DNA from: DATCMU01 sp036563245
GTDB taxonomy: Bacteria > Pseudomonadota > Alphaproteobacteria > Rhizobiales > Devosiaceae
Length of the DNA stretch: 64,000 nt
Reading direction: 5' to 3'
Assembly: GCA_036563245.1 (NCBI GenBank)
Contig: DATCMU010000029.1
Location: 1 to 64,000, forward strand
Shown in pieces: positions 24,691 to 33,770 of this stretch. The notes under the pieces are model-generated. The model was not told the DNA's origin. It saw nothing but the letters and a program-made list of their open reading frames with translations, and searched no databases. The position numbers and the translations under genes were made by a program. Every line of letters begins with the position of its first letter. Within the stretch, counting starts at the first letter, position 1.

Positions 24691-27600
24691 CAGCCGTTGG
24701 TCCTCAGCAGTTCGACAAGAAGGCTCGGCGGGGCTTCGCCCGGAACGTCTGGTAGATCCACAATCATGAAACCTTTGGCTTCCAGAGCACCCTTTGCGTC
24801 CACGTCCGGGGGTATTTCGGTGGCAACGACCATTTGGCTCCGCCACACCATCGAAAACTCACGCCCATTGATAGAGACCGGCCGGTCGTCGGGCTGCGGC
24901 AAACGCCATCGTTCTAAGGCCGCGATCCAGCCGCCATCCGGTCGACTGGAATTCGCAGCGACCTTGCGGACTTCGCATCGGGCCAGCCTAAGCAGGATCC
25001 GAAGCACATCCTCGTCAGTTCGATCGATGAGTTCGTGGTCGGGTTGGTTGTAGTAGGACAGAAGGCAGCGATAGCAAGCCTTGACGCACTTGGCGTCAGG
25101 CTTCTCGGTCAATAGGCTCGGATCGCCGGCGTCAATCGCCTCGGCGATATTGTCGTAGTGCATGAGCTCAAGTGCTGCGCGTGCGACGTCCGCCAGTGCC
25201 CGTGGTTCGCTGAGAAGTCTGCCGAGGACACCGGCGCCACCTTCCGCAGCCTCGTATAGAAGGATCGCTTTGCGGTTGTCTCGTGTGGGGGTCGGCTCGG
25301 TCAGCGCCTCGCTCTCTTCAAGCTGGAAGACAAGATCGAGCCCGCGCGCCAAGGCATGCTGCAATGTGGCCATCACTTCGGCGGATGGCATCTGTCCCGC
25401 AAGCCGCAGCAGCGCCGCGTTCTTGTGATCCTGAACAATTGGAACCACACGCTGGCTGGCGGGTTGGTCCGGAGGTGAGCTTTCGTCGGTTTCATCCGCG
25501 TTGCCGACCCAGCTCCCTGTGGCAGGATCTATCTTGAACCCAAGGATCGCCTTGTCGCGGCGACGCCGCAACCCCTTGTTCACACGACTGATTTCGGTGC
25601 CGTTGGCATAATCGAGTTGAAGGACTATGCCGTCCGGGTCATTGGCCGTTGCGGATACCACGTCCATCGCGCCTTCTCGAACCGGCCACGAGAACAGTGT
25701 CTGGATCTCGTAGCCCCGCCTCTGTCTTTCTTCGTCATTTGCTGTGATCCGTTCAGCGAGTTGTGTCTCGACATTGTCGATGCGCAACACGTTGCGAATG
25801 GGATGGGAACCGCCCATTGAAGCCCCGCACGCATGGCATCGCTCGGGCTCTGCCCGATGCGCCGCGCCGCAGTTATCGCAGACATAGAGAGTATCAGTCG
25901 CAAGCCGACCACTTTCTCGGGTGTTCAGGCCAGCAGGGAGCCGGGCTTTGTGCACGCGATAGGCGCGCCCTTCGTGATAGATGAGGCTCCCCGGGCCAAA
26001 TTCTGCAATCGCCAGGAACCGCGCACGTTGCAGAAACGCACCCTTGCCGCCCTGATAGCCGCTGGATGGCACGAAGGCATAGAGTGGCAGACGCGGGAAG
26101 TTGTACCCGGGCAGGAAGCCTTCGGTTGCCAGGTATCGGTAGGAATAGAAATCGGATGTTCCATTGGCACTGCCCCGCTCAAGAAGCGTGATTTGCTCGC
26201 TGGCCTGCGCGTGTTGGATCTTGGCCTGTCGTCGTTCATCAGCGCCGAGCCCGAACTGTTCGGACCGCTTGTTGGCTTCCTTCAATTGTGCATGGGCGCT
26301 GGAATAGAGCTCGCGCCACCGCCGAAAGGCTGCGGAGAATTGCGAAAATGCACTCTCCGCCGTGTCATCGGCAAATCTCACAAGATCGCTTGCCCACGGT
26401 TCTGAACCGGCAGGCAGTTCATCGGCGATGCTCTCCAAGACCCGGATCATCGGCGCCTTGGCCGCGGCTGCGACTTCGTCCGCCGCGAAGACGTGCGCAA
26501 TGCCCCTTGCGACCGGCAGTTCCTCGACACCGACATCTAGAATGTGAGGAATGTCTGGCGGCAGTTCGTCTGCAAACGCGCGCCCCGCCTCGGCGAGCCA
26601 GATCGCATGAAGATGTGCTGTGACAAGGTCGCGGTTTGCCAGATCCAGTGCAGGCGGCCGCACAATGCCGCTGACCATCTCGACTGGCCGACTGAAATAA
26701 TACTGATCGTGCGGGCTCTGGGCCGCGCAGTAGGTCACTACGAGGGCCGCCTGCCCGGAACGTCCTGCGCGGCCGGATCTTTGTGCATAATTTGCCGGGG
26801 TCGGCGGCACATTCCGCAGATAGACTGCATTCAGCGCAGAAATGTCGACGCCGAGCTCCATAGTGGGAGAACAGAAGAGAACGGGAAGGAAATCATCGGG
26901 CTCACCTTCTTTTCTGAGGTCTTCCTTGTGTTCGATCAGGTTCTTCTGGTCATCTTCGCCCCAACGAAAGCGCCATTCGCGCCATTCTCGTCGCTCGGCA
27001 TCAACCTGGGCAGTGTGCTCTCGTCCCTCCAGGCCGAAGAGCCCATCTCCCCCGTCCAGCAGCGCCTGCGCGAGAGTGGTGTAGAGATCCGTGAAATAGG
27101 AGTTTGCGCTTTTTCCGTCTGCCCTACCGACCGACGGCTTCAGTCTGACTGCACTCGCCTCAAGCTGCCACCCCGGCACATCGAATGCTGTGTTGATTTG
27201 GCGGACGAGCCCGTAGGTCTCGGCTGCTGCAAGCAAACCATGAACGAGAGCCAGGTACTCCTCTGATGAGAGCCGCCTCCCCCACAATTCCGCCTTTACC
27301 AACCTGCGCGCCAACCCGCTCCTTGGCCCCCCGCGTATGATGAGTGGTTCGTCTCTCGCTTGGGTCTGTTGGCGCCGCGGCGCATCAATCAGGAGCGCAG
27401 CCCCGGTTCGAGGCTGCTCGCTGCGACCGATCGACCACGGGTCGCGAAGGTACTGCCGCGACGCGTTGCCCACTGTCTCAAGGAAACCGTACTCCAGGGC
27501 TTCAGCTGTCACCGCCAATCCACCACGGAGGGTGTGCATAAGTTCTGTCAAGGCGTTCTTGCGCACCTGTGGCGTGGCCAACCGCAAGATCTCGGGGGCG

Positions 27601-29882
27601 CCCTCGAAAAGCTCATCATCTGCCACCAATTCGTCAAGAGACACATAGGTGGCGTGAATGAGGCCAGTGTCTTCAAGGTTTGGGTTGGTAAAACGCCAAC
27701 CCCGCCTTTGATCGGCCCATACCCGATGACTTAGCACGCGCGTCAGCGTTCGACCGGCGTCCTGCTGTCCTACGCCTTTGGCATTTGGATCCGCCATCCA
27801 CTCGGTCCGACGCGCAACATTTTCGGGCGTAAACCTCAGGACATTCTGAACGGCGCGCCCAAACTGGTCATCGGACAACCCTTCCGGTCCCGCCGCTTTC
27901 ACTGCCGCGAGAATGGCGGCTCGAAGCAGCGAAACGAATTGCGTGTCGTTGAAATGACCCGCCTGGAGTGCCGCATCCTGACGGTTGTCCGTGAAGCCGA
28001 GGAGTTTGCGCTTTTTTTCCTCGACACCGCTGTATGGGTTGTTCATCCAGTGCAACGCACTGCCAACAAGGAGCGTCGTGGCCGAGCTTCGCCCTTCTGC
28101 GGAAAGACCCGCCAGCTTGTTGATCTCGCGCGCTTGGACGGCCGGTTGATCCTTGCAGGCCAGGCAAAAACGGAACTTGCCTGGGATGAACCAGAATTCG
28201 TGACCCGCGACACCTACGTGCCCTTCTGCACTCACGCGCATCCGCTGTGGCTGCTGCTTGCGACGGCCGCTCTTGATGCGGACGTCGTTCGCGGTGAAAT
28301 CGAGCCACTCCTCGGGATAATCCTCCGGCTGGCCGAAGAAGGCGAAATCCGGATCGTCGACGGGTATTGGCATGAGATAGCCAGCGACATCCGCCTCATC
28401 GTCGTCTTCTATGGGGGTGTCGTCGATCGAGCGCGGCAGTGCGCGAACCATGCCTTCTTTGTTGGCAAGCGCGATGGGATGGTATTCCTGCCCGCAGGAT
28501 CGACAAAAATGGGTCGAGTAGAGGCGAGCTTCCTTGTCCTCGGGGTCGTATTGCTGGCCATCCAGAGTGACGCGCCGCTGCCCAGGCGCGCGCAAGGTGG
28601 CATAGGCTGTCCCCGCACCCGAAATGAAGCGATGAAGTTTGAAGGCCATGAAAGCGCGATCGCCTTCACCTCCACGCTCCTGCTCAGGAAAGCTCATGAG
28701 CGTGAGCATTGCCTGTAGATGCTCACGGCACCGGTCCTTGTCCATCTCGCATGCCAAAGCGAGTTCTTCGGCGACTTCCTCTACAGTGCGCGGACGTCGA
28801 CGGGTTAATCGCACACCGTCCTCAAGCCCGACGGCCAGCTCTATCCAGACGGCAAGCGGATTGCGTCGAAGCTCCTCGTCAGTGAGTTGATTGGGAATGT
28901 CCCCGCTAATGAATTCCGCAAGTTGCGGGACAACGTCCGCCACTTTCAGCTTGTCGTCGGTTGCTCGTTTGAGACTTTCGTCGATCACAGCGTCAGAACC
29001 GATGTCGGCACCGAACAGTCTTGAGGCGACCTGTGCAACGGCATCCTTCCTGCCCGCTTCGCCTCCTTCGCTCGCCATTGTCGCCGAGGTCCCGATGCAA
29101 GTGGGGGTTTTCTCCCGGCAAAGCCGTTCCCGCACCCTCCGGATCAACATCGCAACGTCAGCCCCTTGGCGCCCCCGGTAGGTGTGGAGTTCGTCAAGGA
29201 CAATGAAATCCAATCCGTCGGCCGCAGCGATTACATCCCTGTCACGCGCATTCTGACGTGTCATGAGCAGTTCAAGCATCATGAAATTGGTAAGCAGAAT
29301 ATCGGGCTTGGCGTTCCTGATGTTGTCTCGTTCTTGCTGCGTCTCCTGTCCGGTGTAGCGCGCGTAGGTCGGCCGAAGATCCAGCGGGAGCTCCGATTGC
29401 TCAATGAATTTCTCGAGCTCCTGCATCTGGCTGTTGGCCAGCGCGTTCATGGGATAGACGACAATAGCTTTTGTGCGCGGGTTTTCACCTGCCTTCCGGG
29501 CTCTGATCGCCTGATCGATAATTGGAACGAAAAAGCAGAGGGATTTACCGGATCCGGTGCCGGTCGTAACCACGAAGCTCTGCTTTGCGGCGGCCTTTGC
29601 AACCGCCTGGGACTGATGCAAATGCAGGGTAAGTCCCTTCCCGCCAACTCGGAATATTTGTCCCGTCTCGGGCGCAATGGAGCCGTCGGCAACGAGATTT
29701 TCGATCGTCGCGCCTGAGCGGAAATGGGGATTGATGCTGATAAGGGGCTCAGGCCAGAACTGACGGCTCGCATAGATCGCATCGACCTGCTGTCGGATGT
29801 CGTTCGAGCGTATTTGGGTGAATGAGCGTGCGAAACGCTCGTAATCCTCAATCAGCGCATGATCGAGATTGAACACATCCAT
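24690..29882 (-). CDS. DEAD/DEAH helicase with C-terminal DUF1998 (DrmA/DrmB-like)
   Basis: A 1730-residue superfamily 2 helicase. Motif I TTGTGSGKS is at about 106-114, motif II LDELHTYRGRQGAD near 230, motif III GTSATM, and the C-terminal RecA lobe has SPTMELGVDISAL and QRSGRAGRSGQ. A DUF1998 (MZB) region ends the protein, with a zinc-like cluster YVCDNCGAAHRAEPERCHAC and the diagnostic KACYRCLLSYYNQPDHELIDR. In DISARM the helicase (DrmA) and DUF1998 protein (DrmB) are usually separate, so this may be a fusion or a different helicase type. ATG 29882 (MDVFNLDHAL) is preferred over an upstream TTG-rich extension. It heads the minus-strand operon, about 230 bases downstream of an integrase on the same strand. 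Confidence 0.85.
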   Translation of the reverse strand: MDVFNLDHALIEDYERFARSFTQIRSNDIRQQVDAIYASRQFWPEPLISINPHFRSGATIENLVADGSIAPETGQIFRVGGKGLTLHLHQSQAVAKAAAKQSFVVTTGTGSGKSLCFFVPIIDQAIRARKAGENPRTKAIVVYPMNALANSQMQELEKFIEQSELPLDLRPTYARYTGQETQQERDNIRNAKPDILLTNFMMLELLMTRQNARDRDVIAAADGLDFIVLDELHTYRGRQGADVAMLIRRVRERLCREKTPTCIGTSATMASEGGEAGRKDAVAQVASRLFGADIGSDAVIDESLKRATDDKLKVADVVPQLAEFISGDIPNQLTDEELRRNPLAVWIELAVGLEDGVRLTRRRPRTVEEVAEELALACEMDKDRCREHLQAMLTLMSFPEQERGGEGDRAFMAFKLHRFISGAGTAYATLRAPGQRRVTLDGQQYDPEDKEARLYSTHFCRSCGQEYHPIALANKEGMVRALPRSIDDTPIEDDDEADVAGYLMPIPVDDPDFAFFGQPEDYPEEWLDFTANDVRIKSGRRKQQPQRMRVSAEGHVGVAGHEFWFIPGKFRFCLACKDQPAVQAREINKLAGLSAEGRSSATTLLVGSALHWMNNPYSGVEEKKRKLLGFTDNRQDAALQAGHFNDTQFVSLLRAAILAAVKAAGPEGLSDDQFGRAVQNVLRFTPENVARRTEWMADPNAKGVGQQDAGRTLTRVLSHRVWADQRRGWRFTNPNLEDTGLIHATYVSLDELVADDELFEGAPEILRLATPQVRKNALTELMHTLRGGLAVTAEALEYGFLETVGNASRQYLRDPWSIGRSEQPRTGAALLIDAPRRQQTQARDEPLIIRGGPRSGLARRLVKAELWGRRLSSEEYLALVHGLLAAAETYGLVRQINTAFDVPGWQLEASAVRLKPSVGRADGKSANSYFTDLYTTLAQALLDGGDGLFGLEGREHTAQVDAERREWREWRFRWGEDDQKNLIEHKEDLRKEGEPDDFLPVLFCSPTMELGVDISALNAVYLRNVPPTPANYAQRSGRAGRSGQAALVVTYCAAQSPHDQYYFSRPVEMVSGIVRPPALDLANRDLVTAHLHAIWLAEAGRAFADELPPDIPHILDVGVEELPVARGIAHVFAADEVAAAAKAPMIRVLESIADELPAGSEPWASDLVRFADDTAESAFSQFSAAFRRWRELYSSAHAQLKEANKRSEQFGLGADERRQAKIQHAQASEQITLLERGSANGTSDFYSYRYLATEGFLPGYNFPRLPLYAFVPSSGYQGGKGAFLQRARFLAIAEFGPGSLIYHEGRAYRVHKARLPAGLNTRESGRLATDTLYVCDNCGAAHRAEPERCHACGASMGGSHPIRNVLRIDNVETQLAERITANDEERQRRGYEIQTLFSWPVREGAMDVVSATANDPDGIVLQLDYANGTEISRVNKGLRRRRDKAILGFKIDPATGSWVGNADETDESSPPDQPASQRVVPIVQDHKNAALLRLAGQMPSAEVMATLQHALARGLDLVFQLEESEALTEPTPTRDNRKAILLYEAAEGGAGVLGRLLSEPRALADVARAALELMHYDNIAEAIDAGDPSLLTEKPDAKCVKACYRCLLSYYNQPDHELIDRTDEDVLRILLRLARCEVRKVAANSSRPDGGWIAALERWRLPQPDDRPVSINGREFSMVWRSQMVVATEIPPDVDAKGALEAKGFMIVDLPDVPGEAPPSLLVELLRTNG

Positions 29883-29911
29883 AAGCGATACCAAGCGATA
29901 TTCAATTGAGT
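29883..29911 (-). promoter_or_regulatory. Weak candidate promoter of the helicase operon
   Basis: On the minus strand TTGTTA and TGGTAT are separated by 17 bases, ending just before the ATG at 29882. If used, the message would be nearly leaderless, which fits the lack of a ribosome site before that ATG. The match to consensus is modest. Confidence 0.3.
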
Positions 29912-30109
29912 AACAACCGCCGCAGGCTATCACTGGCGGCAACAAAAGCTAGCCCCCACGGTCTTGCAGAGAATGCTCACGTGGCAGGAGAACGTCCTGA
30001 CGCTGTCAATTTCGCAGTGTCGCCGTGAACCCAGAGCGCTACTATTGAGGGGCGGGTGAGTGGATTCGGTTCTGATCAATCCCGACACATGCAGGAGCGG
30101 TCGGAAGAA

Positions 30110-31366
30110 TCAAACAGAGGTAGGCGATGCGTTGGACGTGAAGACTGCCCACGCCTGCATCATTTCCCGCCGCGCGTCGAGGAGATCGGTGCGGTGGTAG
30201 GCGGCTTCGGCGGCGTTGCGGATGGTGTGGGCGAGGGCGCGCTCGGCAAGATCGCGCGGATAGCCGCTTTCCGAGGCCCAGTCCCGGAACGATGATCGGA
30301 ACCCGTGGGCGGTGGCCCGGCGACCGGGAATATCGCTTGGGACATTGGCGTCGCGCAGGATCTTGCTCAGCGTCATGTCGCTGAGCGGCGTGTTACGGCG
30401 CGAGGGAAAGACGAGAGGGCTCTCGGTCCGTACCGCCTTTCTGGCGGCGAGGATTTCCAGAGCGCGGGGTGAAAGCGGAACGCGGTGGGCGGCCCTGGCC
30501 TTCATGCGTGAGGTCGGAACGGTCCAGATCGCCTTGTCGAAATCGATCTCGGCCCAGGTCATGCCGCGCACTTCGCCGGAGCGGGCGGCGGTGAGAATGA
30601 GGAACTCCAGCGCCTGCTTGCCGATGCTCGGGTTCTCCGTGTGCAACACGTCCCTCACAAAGGCCGGTATGTCGCGCCAGGGAAGGGCAGGGTGGTGCTC
30701 GACCCGTTCCCGCTTGCCTGGCTGACGGGCCAAGAGCTTGCCAACCACCCCGACCGGACTGGCCACGACGTAATCCCGCGCCGCGCACCACTTCATCACC
30801 GTGTCGCAGCGCTGACGAACCCGGGATGCTGTTTCGGGCTTGTCGAGCCAGATGGGCCGAAGAGCATCGGCAAAGTCCGAGGCTCTCAACTCAGACACCA
30901 CCCGCGAACCGATCTTGGGGAAGATGTAGCGTTCAAGCGTGTTGATCCACTGATCGGCATGCTTGGGGTTGCGGAACCCGTGCCGGATGTCCTCGAACAC
31001 CTGCCGGGCCGCTTCCTCGAAGGTGGGAACCTCATTCTCGACCCGCAGCGCTTCCCTTTCGGCACGACGCAGTTCCAGTGGATCGGAACCACCACTAATC
31101 ACCTCACGCGCTTCAAAGGCCGCCTTGCGCGCCGCGGAAAGCCCGACTTCGGGATACCGTCCCAGTCCCATGTCACGGCGCTTGCCGGTAACCGGTGAAA
31201 CGTACCGCAGGATCCACTTGCCCGTGCCCCGGACAGAAGACGGGACCAATTGAAGACCCGGTACGGTCCCGTCATAAACCGGCTTGGCCCCGGGGCCGAT
31301 ACGCCGCGCCCTCACGTCTGTCAGAACCGCTCCGCCCATCTCCCAGCCCCACATCCAGCCCCACAT
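30110..31366 (-). CDS. P4-type tyrosine integrase
   Basis: An integrase of up to 418 residues with the N-terminal arm-binding DUF4102 domain (LTDVRARRIGPG, then LGRYPEVGLSAARKAAFEAR), a core-binding domain (about 120-220) and the catalytic domain. Catalytic residues are Arg in TAARSGEVRG, Lys in SRMKARAAHRVPLS, HGFR, His in ALAHTIRN and Tyr in AAYHRTDLL. Such integrases insert islands at the 3' ends of tRNA-type genes. The start is uncertain: ATG 31366, 31354 and 31339 lie within a short GTGGGGCTGG duplication, and 31354 has the best-spaced G-rich site. A tRNA-like 3' end lies 130 bases upstream, and the helicase operon lies downstream on the same strand. Confidence 0.9.
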   Translation of the reverse strand: MWGWMWGWEMGGAVLTDVRARRIGPGAKPVYDGTVPGLQLVPSSVRGTGKWILRYVSPVTGKRRDMGLGRYPEVGLSAARKAAFEAREVISGGSDPLELRRAEREALRVENEVPTFEEAARQVFEDIRHGFRNPKHADQWINTLERYIFPKIGSRVVSELRASDFADALRPIWLDKPETASRVRQRCDTVMKWCAARDYVVASPVGVVGKLLARQPGKRERVEHHPALPWRDIPAFVRDVLHTENPSIGKQALEFLILTAARSGEVRGMTWAEIDFDKAIWTVPTSRMKARAAHRVPLSPRALEILAARKAVRTESPLVFPSRRNTPLSDMTLSKILRDANVPSDIPGRRATAHGFRSSFRDWASESGYPRDLAERALAHTIRNAAEAAYHRTDLLDARREMMQAWAVFTSNASPTSV

Positions 31367-31494
31367 TGATGCCGAGATTGATTGAGACAGATTGAAACGT
31401 CAAGTGACGACATAGAGAAAAAACATTATCTTTATCAACATATTAAGTCAGTCATTCGAGACAGTTTGAAACGGGCTGAGATCATGAAATGGCA

Positions 31495-31510
31495 GACTCT
31501 ATCTCCGCCA
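31495..31510 (+). other. Candidate attachment site, tRNA-Ser-like 3' end
   Basis: GACTCTATCTCCGCCA resembles the T-arm/acceptor end of a serine tRNA including the CCA. There is no tRNA body before it. It is 24 bases ahead of an intrinsic terminator, as expected if this is the displaced 3' end of a tRNA gene at the far junction of an island. The intact tRNA would lie to the left, outside this window. Assignment is by eye only. Confidence 0.45.
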
Positions 31511-31534
31511 CTTGCACATTGCAAACCCGAAAAC

Positions 31535-31560
31535 AGGTCCCTCGCGGGGCCTTTTTCTTT
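31535..31560 (+). terminator. Intrinsic terminator after tRNA-like 3' end
   Basis: AGGTCCC-TCGC-GGGGCCT forms a 7-bp stem (one G-T pair) followed by TTTTTCTTT. It probably terminated the original tRNA transcript and marks the chromosome side of the island junction. Confidence 0.75.
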
Positions 31561-31859
31561 ATGTGCCAAAGGGGTTTGCAGGGACCATCCGCCCTTCGGA
31601 GACTGGCCGACTGCGCGAGATCGGTCTCTGAACGCCCACCGTCTCTTTCCACCCGCCCCTCGCTCTGGGCGAGACGGATTCAAAACCTCCATACATTTCA
31701 ATGAACTGACGGGGTCGCGTCGCGCCCCTGTTTCGTAGGTTCCGGCGTGTCTCGATGCAGATGGCGACGCGACACGGGCGGCGTGGTCGTTGGTATGTCT
31801 TGGGAGTCTTGCGCGAAGTCTCTGATGACAAGAGCAGTTTCCGCCCCTAGCCTGGCGCC
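31561..31859. other. Non-coding stretch of about 300 bases, no gene seen
   Basis: Between the terminator and the DUF3883 gene I see no ORF with convincing codon use and no RNA gene. The promoter of the DUF3883 gene should lie here but no clear boxes are visible. Confidence 0.4.
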
Positions 31860-32693
31860 ATGTCGAACGGGGCCTGGACCGATCAAGAGAACGACCTGAT
31901 CGTCGCGGATTACTTCGCGATGCTGGCCGACGACATCGCTGGGCGCCCCTACAATAAGACTGTGCACAACCGGCAGCTTCAGGAACGGATCGACCGCACA
32001 CGCACGTCGATCGAGTTCAAGTACCAGAACATCAGCGCCGTGCTGAAGGGGCTCGGCGAGGACTGGATCCCGGGCTACAAGCCCGCGTTCAACTTCCAGA
32101 TGACGCTGGTGGATGCCGTGGCGCGCTGGCTGGCGCTGAACCCAGCGTGGCTCGGCCGCCATGCGGGTGCAATAGCGCCGAGCGGCTTGGCCGACGCCGC
32201 GCCGATCTGGATCGGTCCACCGCCCACGTTGTCCAACCAGACACCGCCACAAGAGCTCGAGCAGATGCTGCACATCGCTCGCAAATTCGATGTCGCGGGC
32301 CGGGACGAGCGCAACCGCGCGCTCGGTAGAGCGGGCGAGGAACGTGTTCTGGCGCACGAACGTTCAACCCTGCGGACGGCAGGACGCGAAGATCTGGCGT
32401 GTAAGGTGCGATGGGTGTCACAGGAGGATGGCGATGGCGCCGGCTACGACATCGCCAGCTTCGCACCGGACGGTCGTTCGCGCCTGATCGAGGTGAAAAC
32501 GACGAATGGCTGGGAACGCACACTCTTCCACATCAGCCGCAACGAGCTGGCTGTGGCCGAAGAGCGCCGCTCGGAATGGTCCCTGTTCCGGCTCTGGAAC
32601 TTTGCGCGCGAGCCGAAGGCATTCGAACTGCACCCGCCGCTGGATGCGCATGTCTCGCTGTCCGCGACGTCCTTTCAGGCGAGTTTTCATTGA
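31860..32693 (+). CDS. DUF3883 domain protein, nuclease-like
   Basis: A 277-residue protein. The C-terminal third matches DUF3883 (the NO VEIN C-terminal domain), a fold related to PD-(D/E)XK nucleases: CKVRWVSQEDGDGAGYDIASF, then RLIEVKTTNGWERTLFHISRNELAVAEE. The Asp in GYDI, Glu-x-Lys in IEVKTT and the helix SRNEL are the expected catalytic or structural positions. The N-terminal part (about 1-90) has a Trp-containing segment (WTDQENDLIVADYFAML) resembling short regulatory domains seen next to DUF3883. Such proteins are common in restriction and helicase defence loci. It precedes a fragment of an SF1 helicase, so it may be a leftover of a larger defence locus. Confidence 0.8.
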   Translation: MSNGAWTDQENDLIVADYFAMLADDIAGRPYNKTVHNRQLQERIDRTRTSIEFKYQNISAVLKGLGEDWIPGYKPAFNFQMTLVDAVARWLALNPAWLGRHAGAIAPSGLADAAPIWIGPPPTLSNQTPPQELEQMLHIARKFDVAGRDERNRALGRAGEERVLAHERSTLRTAGREDLACKVRWVSQEDGDGAGYDIASFAPDGRSRLIEVKTTNGWERTLFHISRNELAVAEERRSEWSLFRLWNFAREPKAFELHPPLDAHVSLSATSFQASFH

Positions 32694-32825
32694 AGCAAGA
32701 GGCGGGCAATCGAGAACTGAGCGTGGATTCCAAAGTCCTAAACGCCAAGGAAGCTTGGGGGCTTGGCAAATGTCAGACTCAAGGGAGTGCCCCGGGTTCC
32801 TCAACCTCCTCCCGGTTTTGGTAGT

Positions 32826-32886
32826 GTGCGACGCGGTCGGGCAAATGCGGTTGGTCAATACGCTTTGTGCGTTGGACGCCGTCTGA
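32826..32886 (+). pseudogene. Short remnant of SF1 helicase C-terminus
   Basis: The last residues before a stop read CDAVGQMRLVNTLCALDAV, matching CETVEQMQLVNTLCAL at the end of the 7104-7322 remnant. The DNA is also clearly related but not identical. No other helicase motif is present, so this is a fragment. Confidence 0.55.
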
Positions 32887-32982
32887 TACGGCAAGAAGCT
32901 TGCCGGTGCGCAACGGCGCCGAGTCGATTGTGCTTGACGCGGCCCGGCCGCCCGGTTTCGACTTCGCCCACTTTGGAATTGC

Positions 32983-33633
32983 GTGGGCCTCCTTCGAGAG
33001 GTTGCGCGCCTGAACGGTCGGACCCTTGACGTGCTCGTTTTCCTCTCTTTTGCCGGCACCGCCGTCTTTGCCGTCAGCGGAGCGCTTCTGGCGCTGCGGC
33101 ATCGGATGGATGTCATCGGCGTCCTGTTTCTTGCCGGGGTAACAGGCCTTGGTGGCGGCACCATGAGGGATCTGCTGTTGGGTCGGGTGCCTGTCAGCTG
33201 GGTATCGGATCCCTCGCTTCTCGGTGTTTGCGGATTGGCGGCGCTGCTGGTTTCCCTGCTCAATCCCTGGCTGGACGGCCGGCGGCTCAAGGGCCTGATC
33301 TATGCCGACGCCGCGGGCATGGCGACATTCGCTGTCCTCGGCACCTCCACGGCTCTGTCGGCTGGCGCGCACCCGGCAGTTGCGGTTCTGTTTGGGGCGA
33401 TGAGCGCGGCGTTCGGTGGGATCATTCGCGATGTGATCTGCCAGGAACCGCCGGTTGTCTTTCGCGGCCAGATCTATGTTTCCGCGGCGCTGCTTGCCGG
33501 CACCGTCTATGCGCTGCTCTCCGGCGTGACCGGGGGCGATCTCGCGACATGGCTCGGCGTCGGTTCAGGCCTGGCCTTGAGGTTGCTGGCCATCCAGTTC
33601 GACTGGAGCCTGCCCTTTCCCCAATACCGCTGA
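32983..33633 (+). CDS. Trimeric intracellular cation channel family (UPF0126) protein
   Basis: A 216-residue inner-membrane protein with about seven hydrophobic segments. Two copies of the UPF0126/TRIC repeat are visible: FAGTAVFAVSGALLALRHRMDVIG with GLGGGTMRDLLLG, and YADAAGMATFAVLGTSTAL with AAFGGIIRDVICQEPP. The GGGxxRD-type motifs mark each repeat. Family members form cation, often potassium-selective, channels; others were annotated as YadS/YicG. A GTG at 32983 is taken as the start because the first membrane segment begins about 15 residues later. The gene probably belongs to the chromosomal backbone right of the island. Confidence 0.85.
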   Translation: MGLLREVARLNGRTLDVLVFLSFAGTAVFAVSGALLALRHRMDVIGVLFLAGVTGLGGGTMRDLLLGRVPVSWVSDPSLLGVCGLAALLVSLLNPWLDGRRLKGLIYADAAGMATFAVLGTSTALSAGAHPAVAVLFGAMSAAFGGIIRDVICQEPPVVFRGQIYVSAALLAGTVYALLSGVTGGDLATWLGVGSGLALRLLAIQFDWSLPFPQYR

Positions 33634-33770
33634 GACGCTGGAGCCATCGTCTGTCGCGCCAGATGTCCAGACGACGGACGTCAAGCCGGGATAGCTGGCT
33701 AGTGGCGAATGCGAATGACGCGAGGGGCGGCTTGGATTTCCCTCGCGGTTCGGTTAGCCCGGTGGGGCGG

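Noticed and set aside
32889..32905. CGGCAAG-AAG-CTTGCCG hairpin after the right helicase remnant
   Set aside because: Perfect stem but no T-run and no gene that clearly needs a terminator there; too short to call an attachment site.
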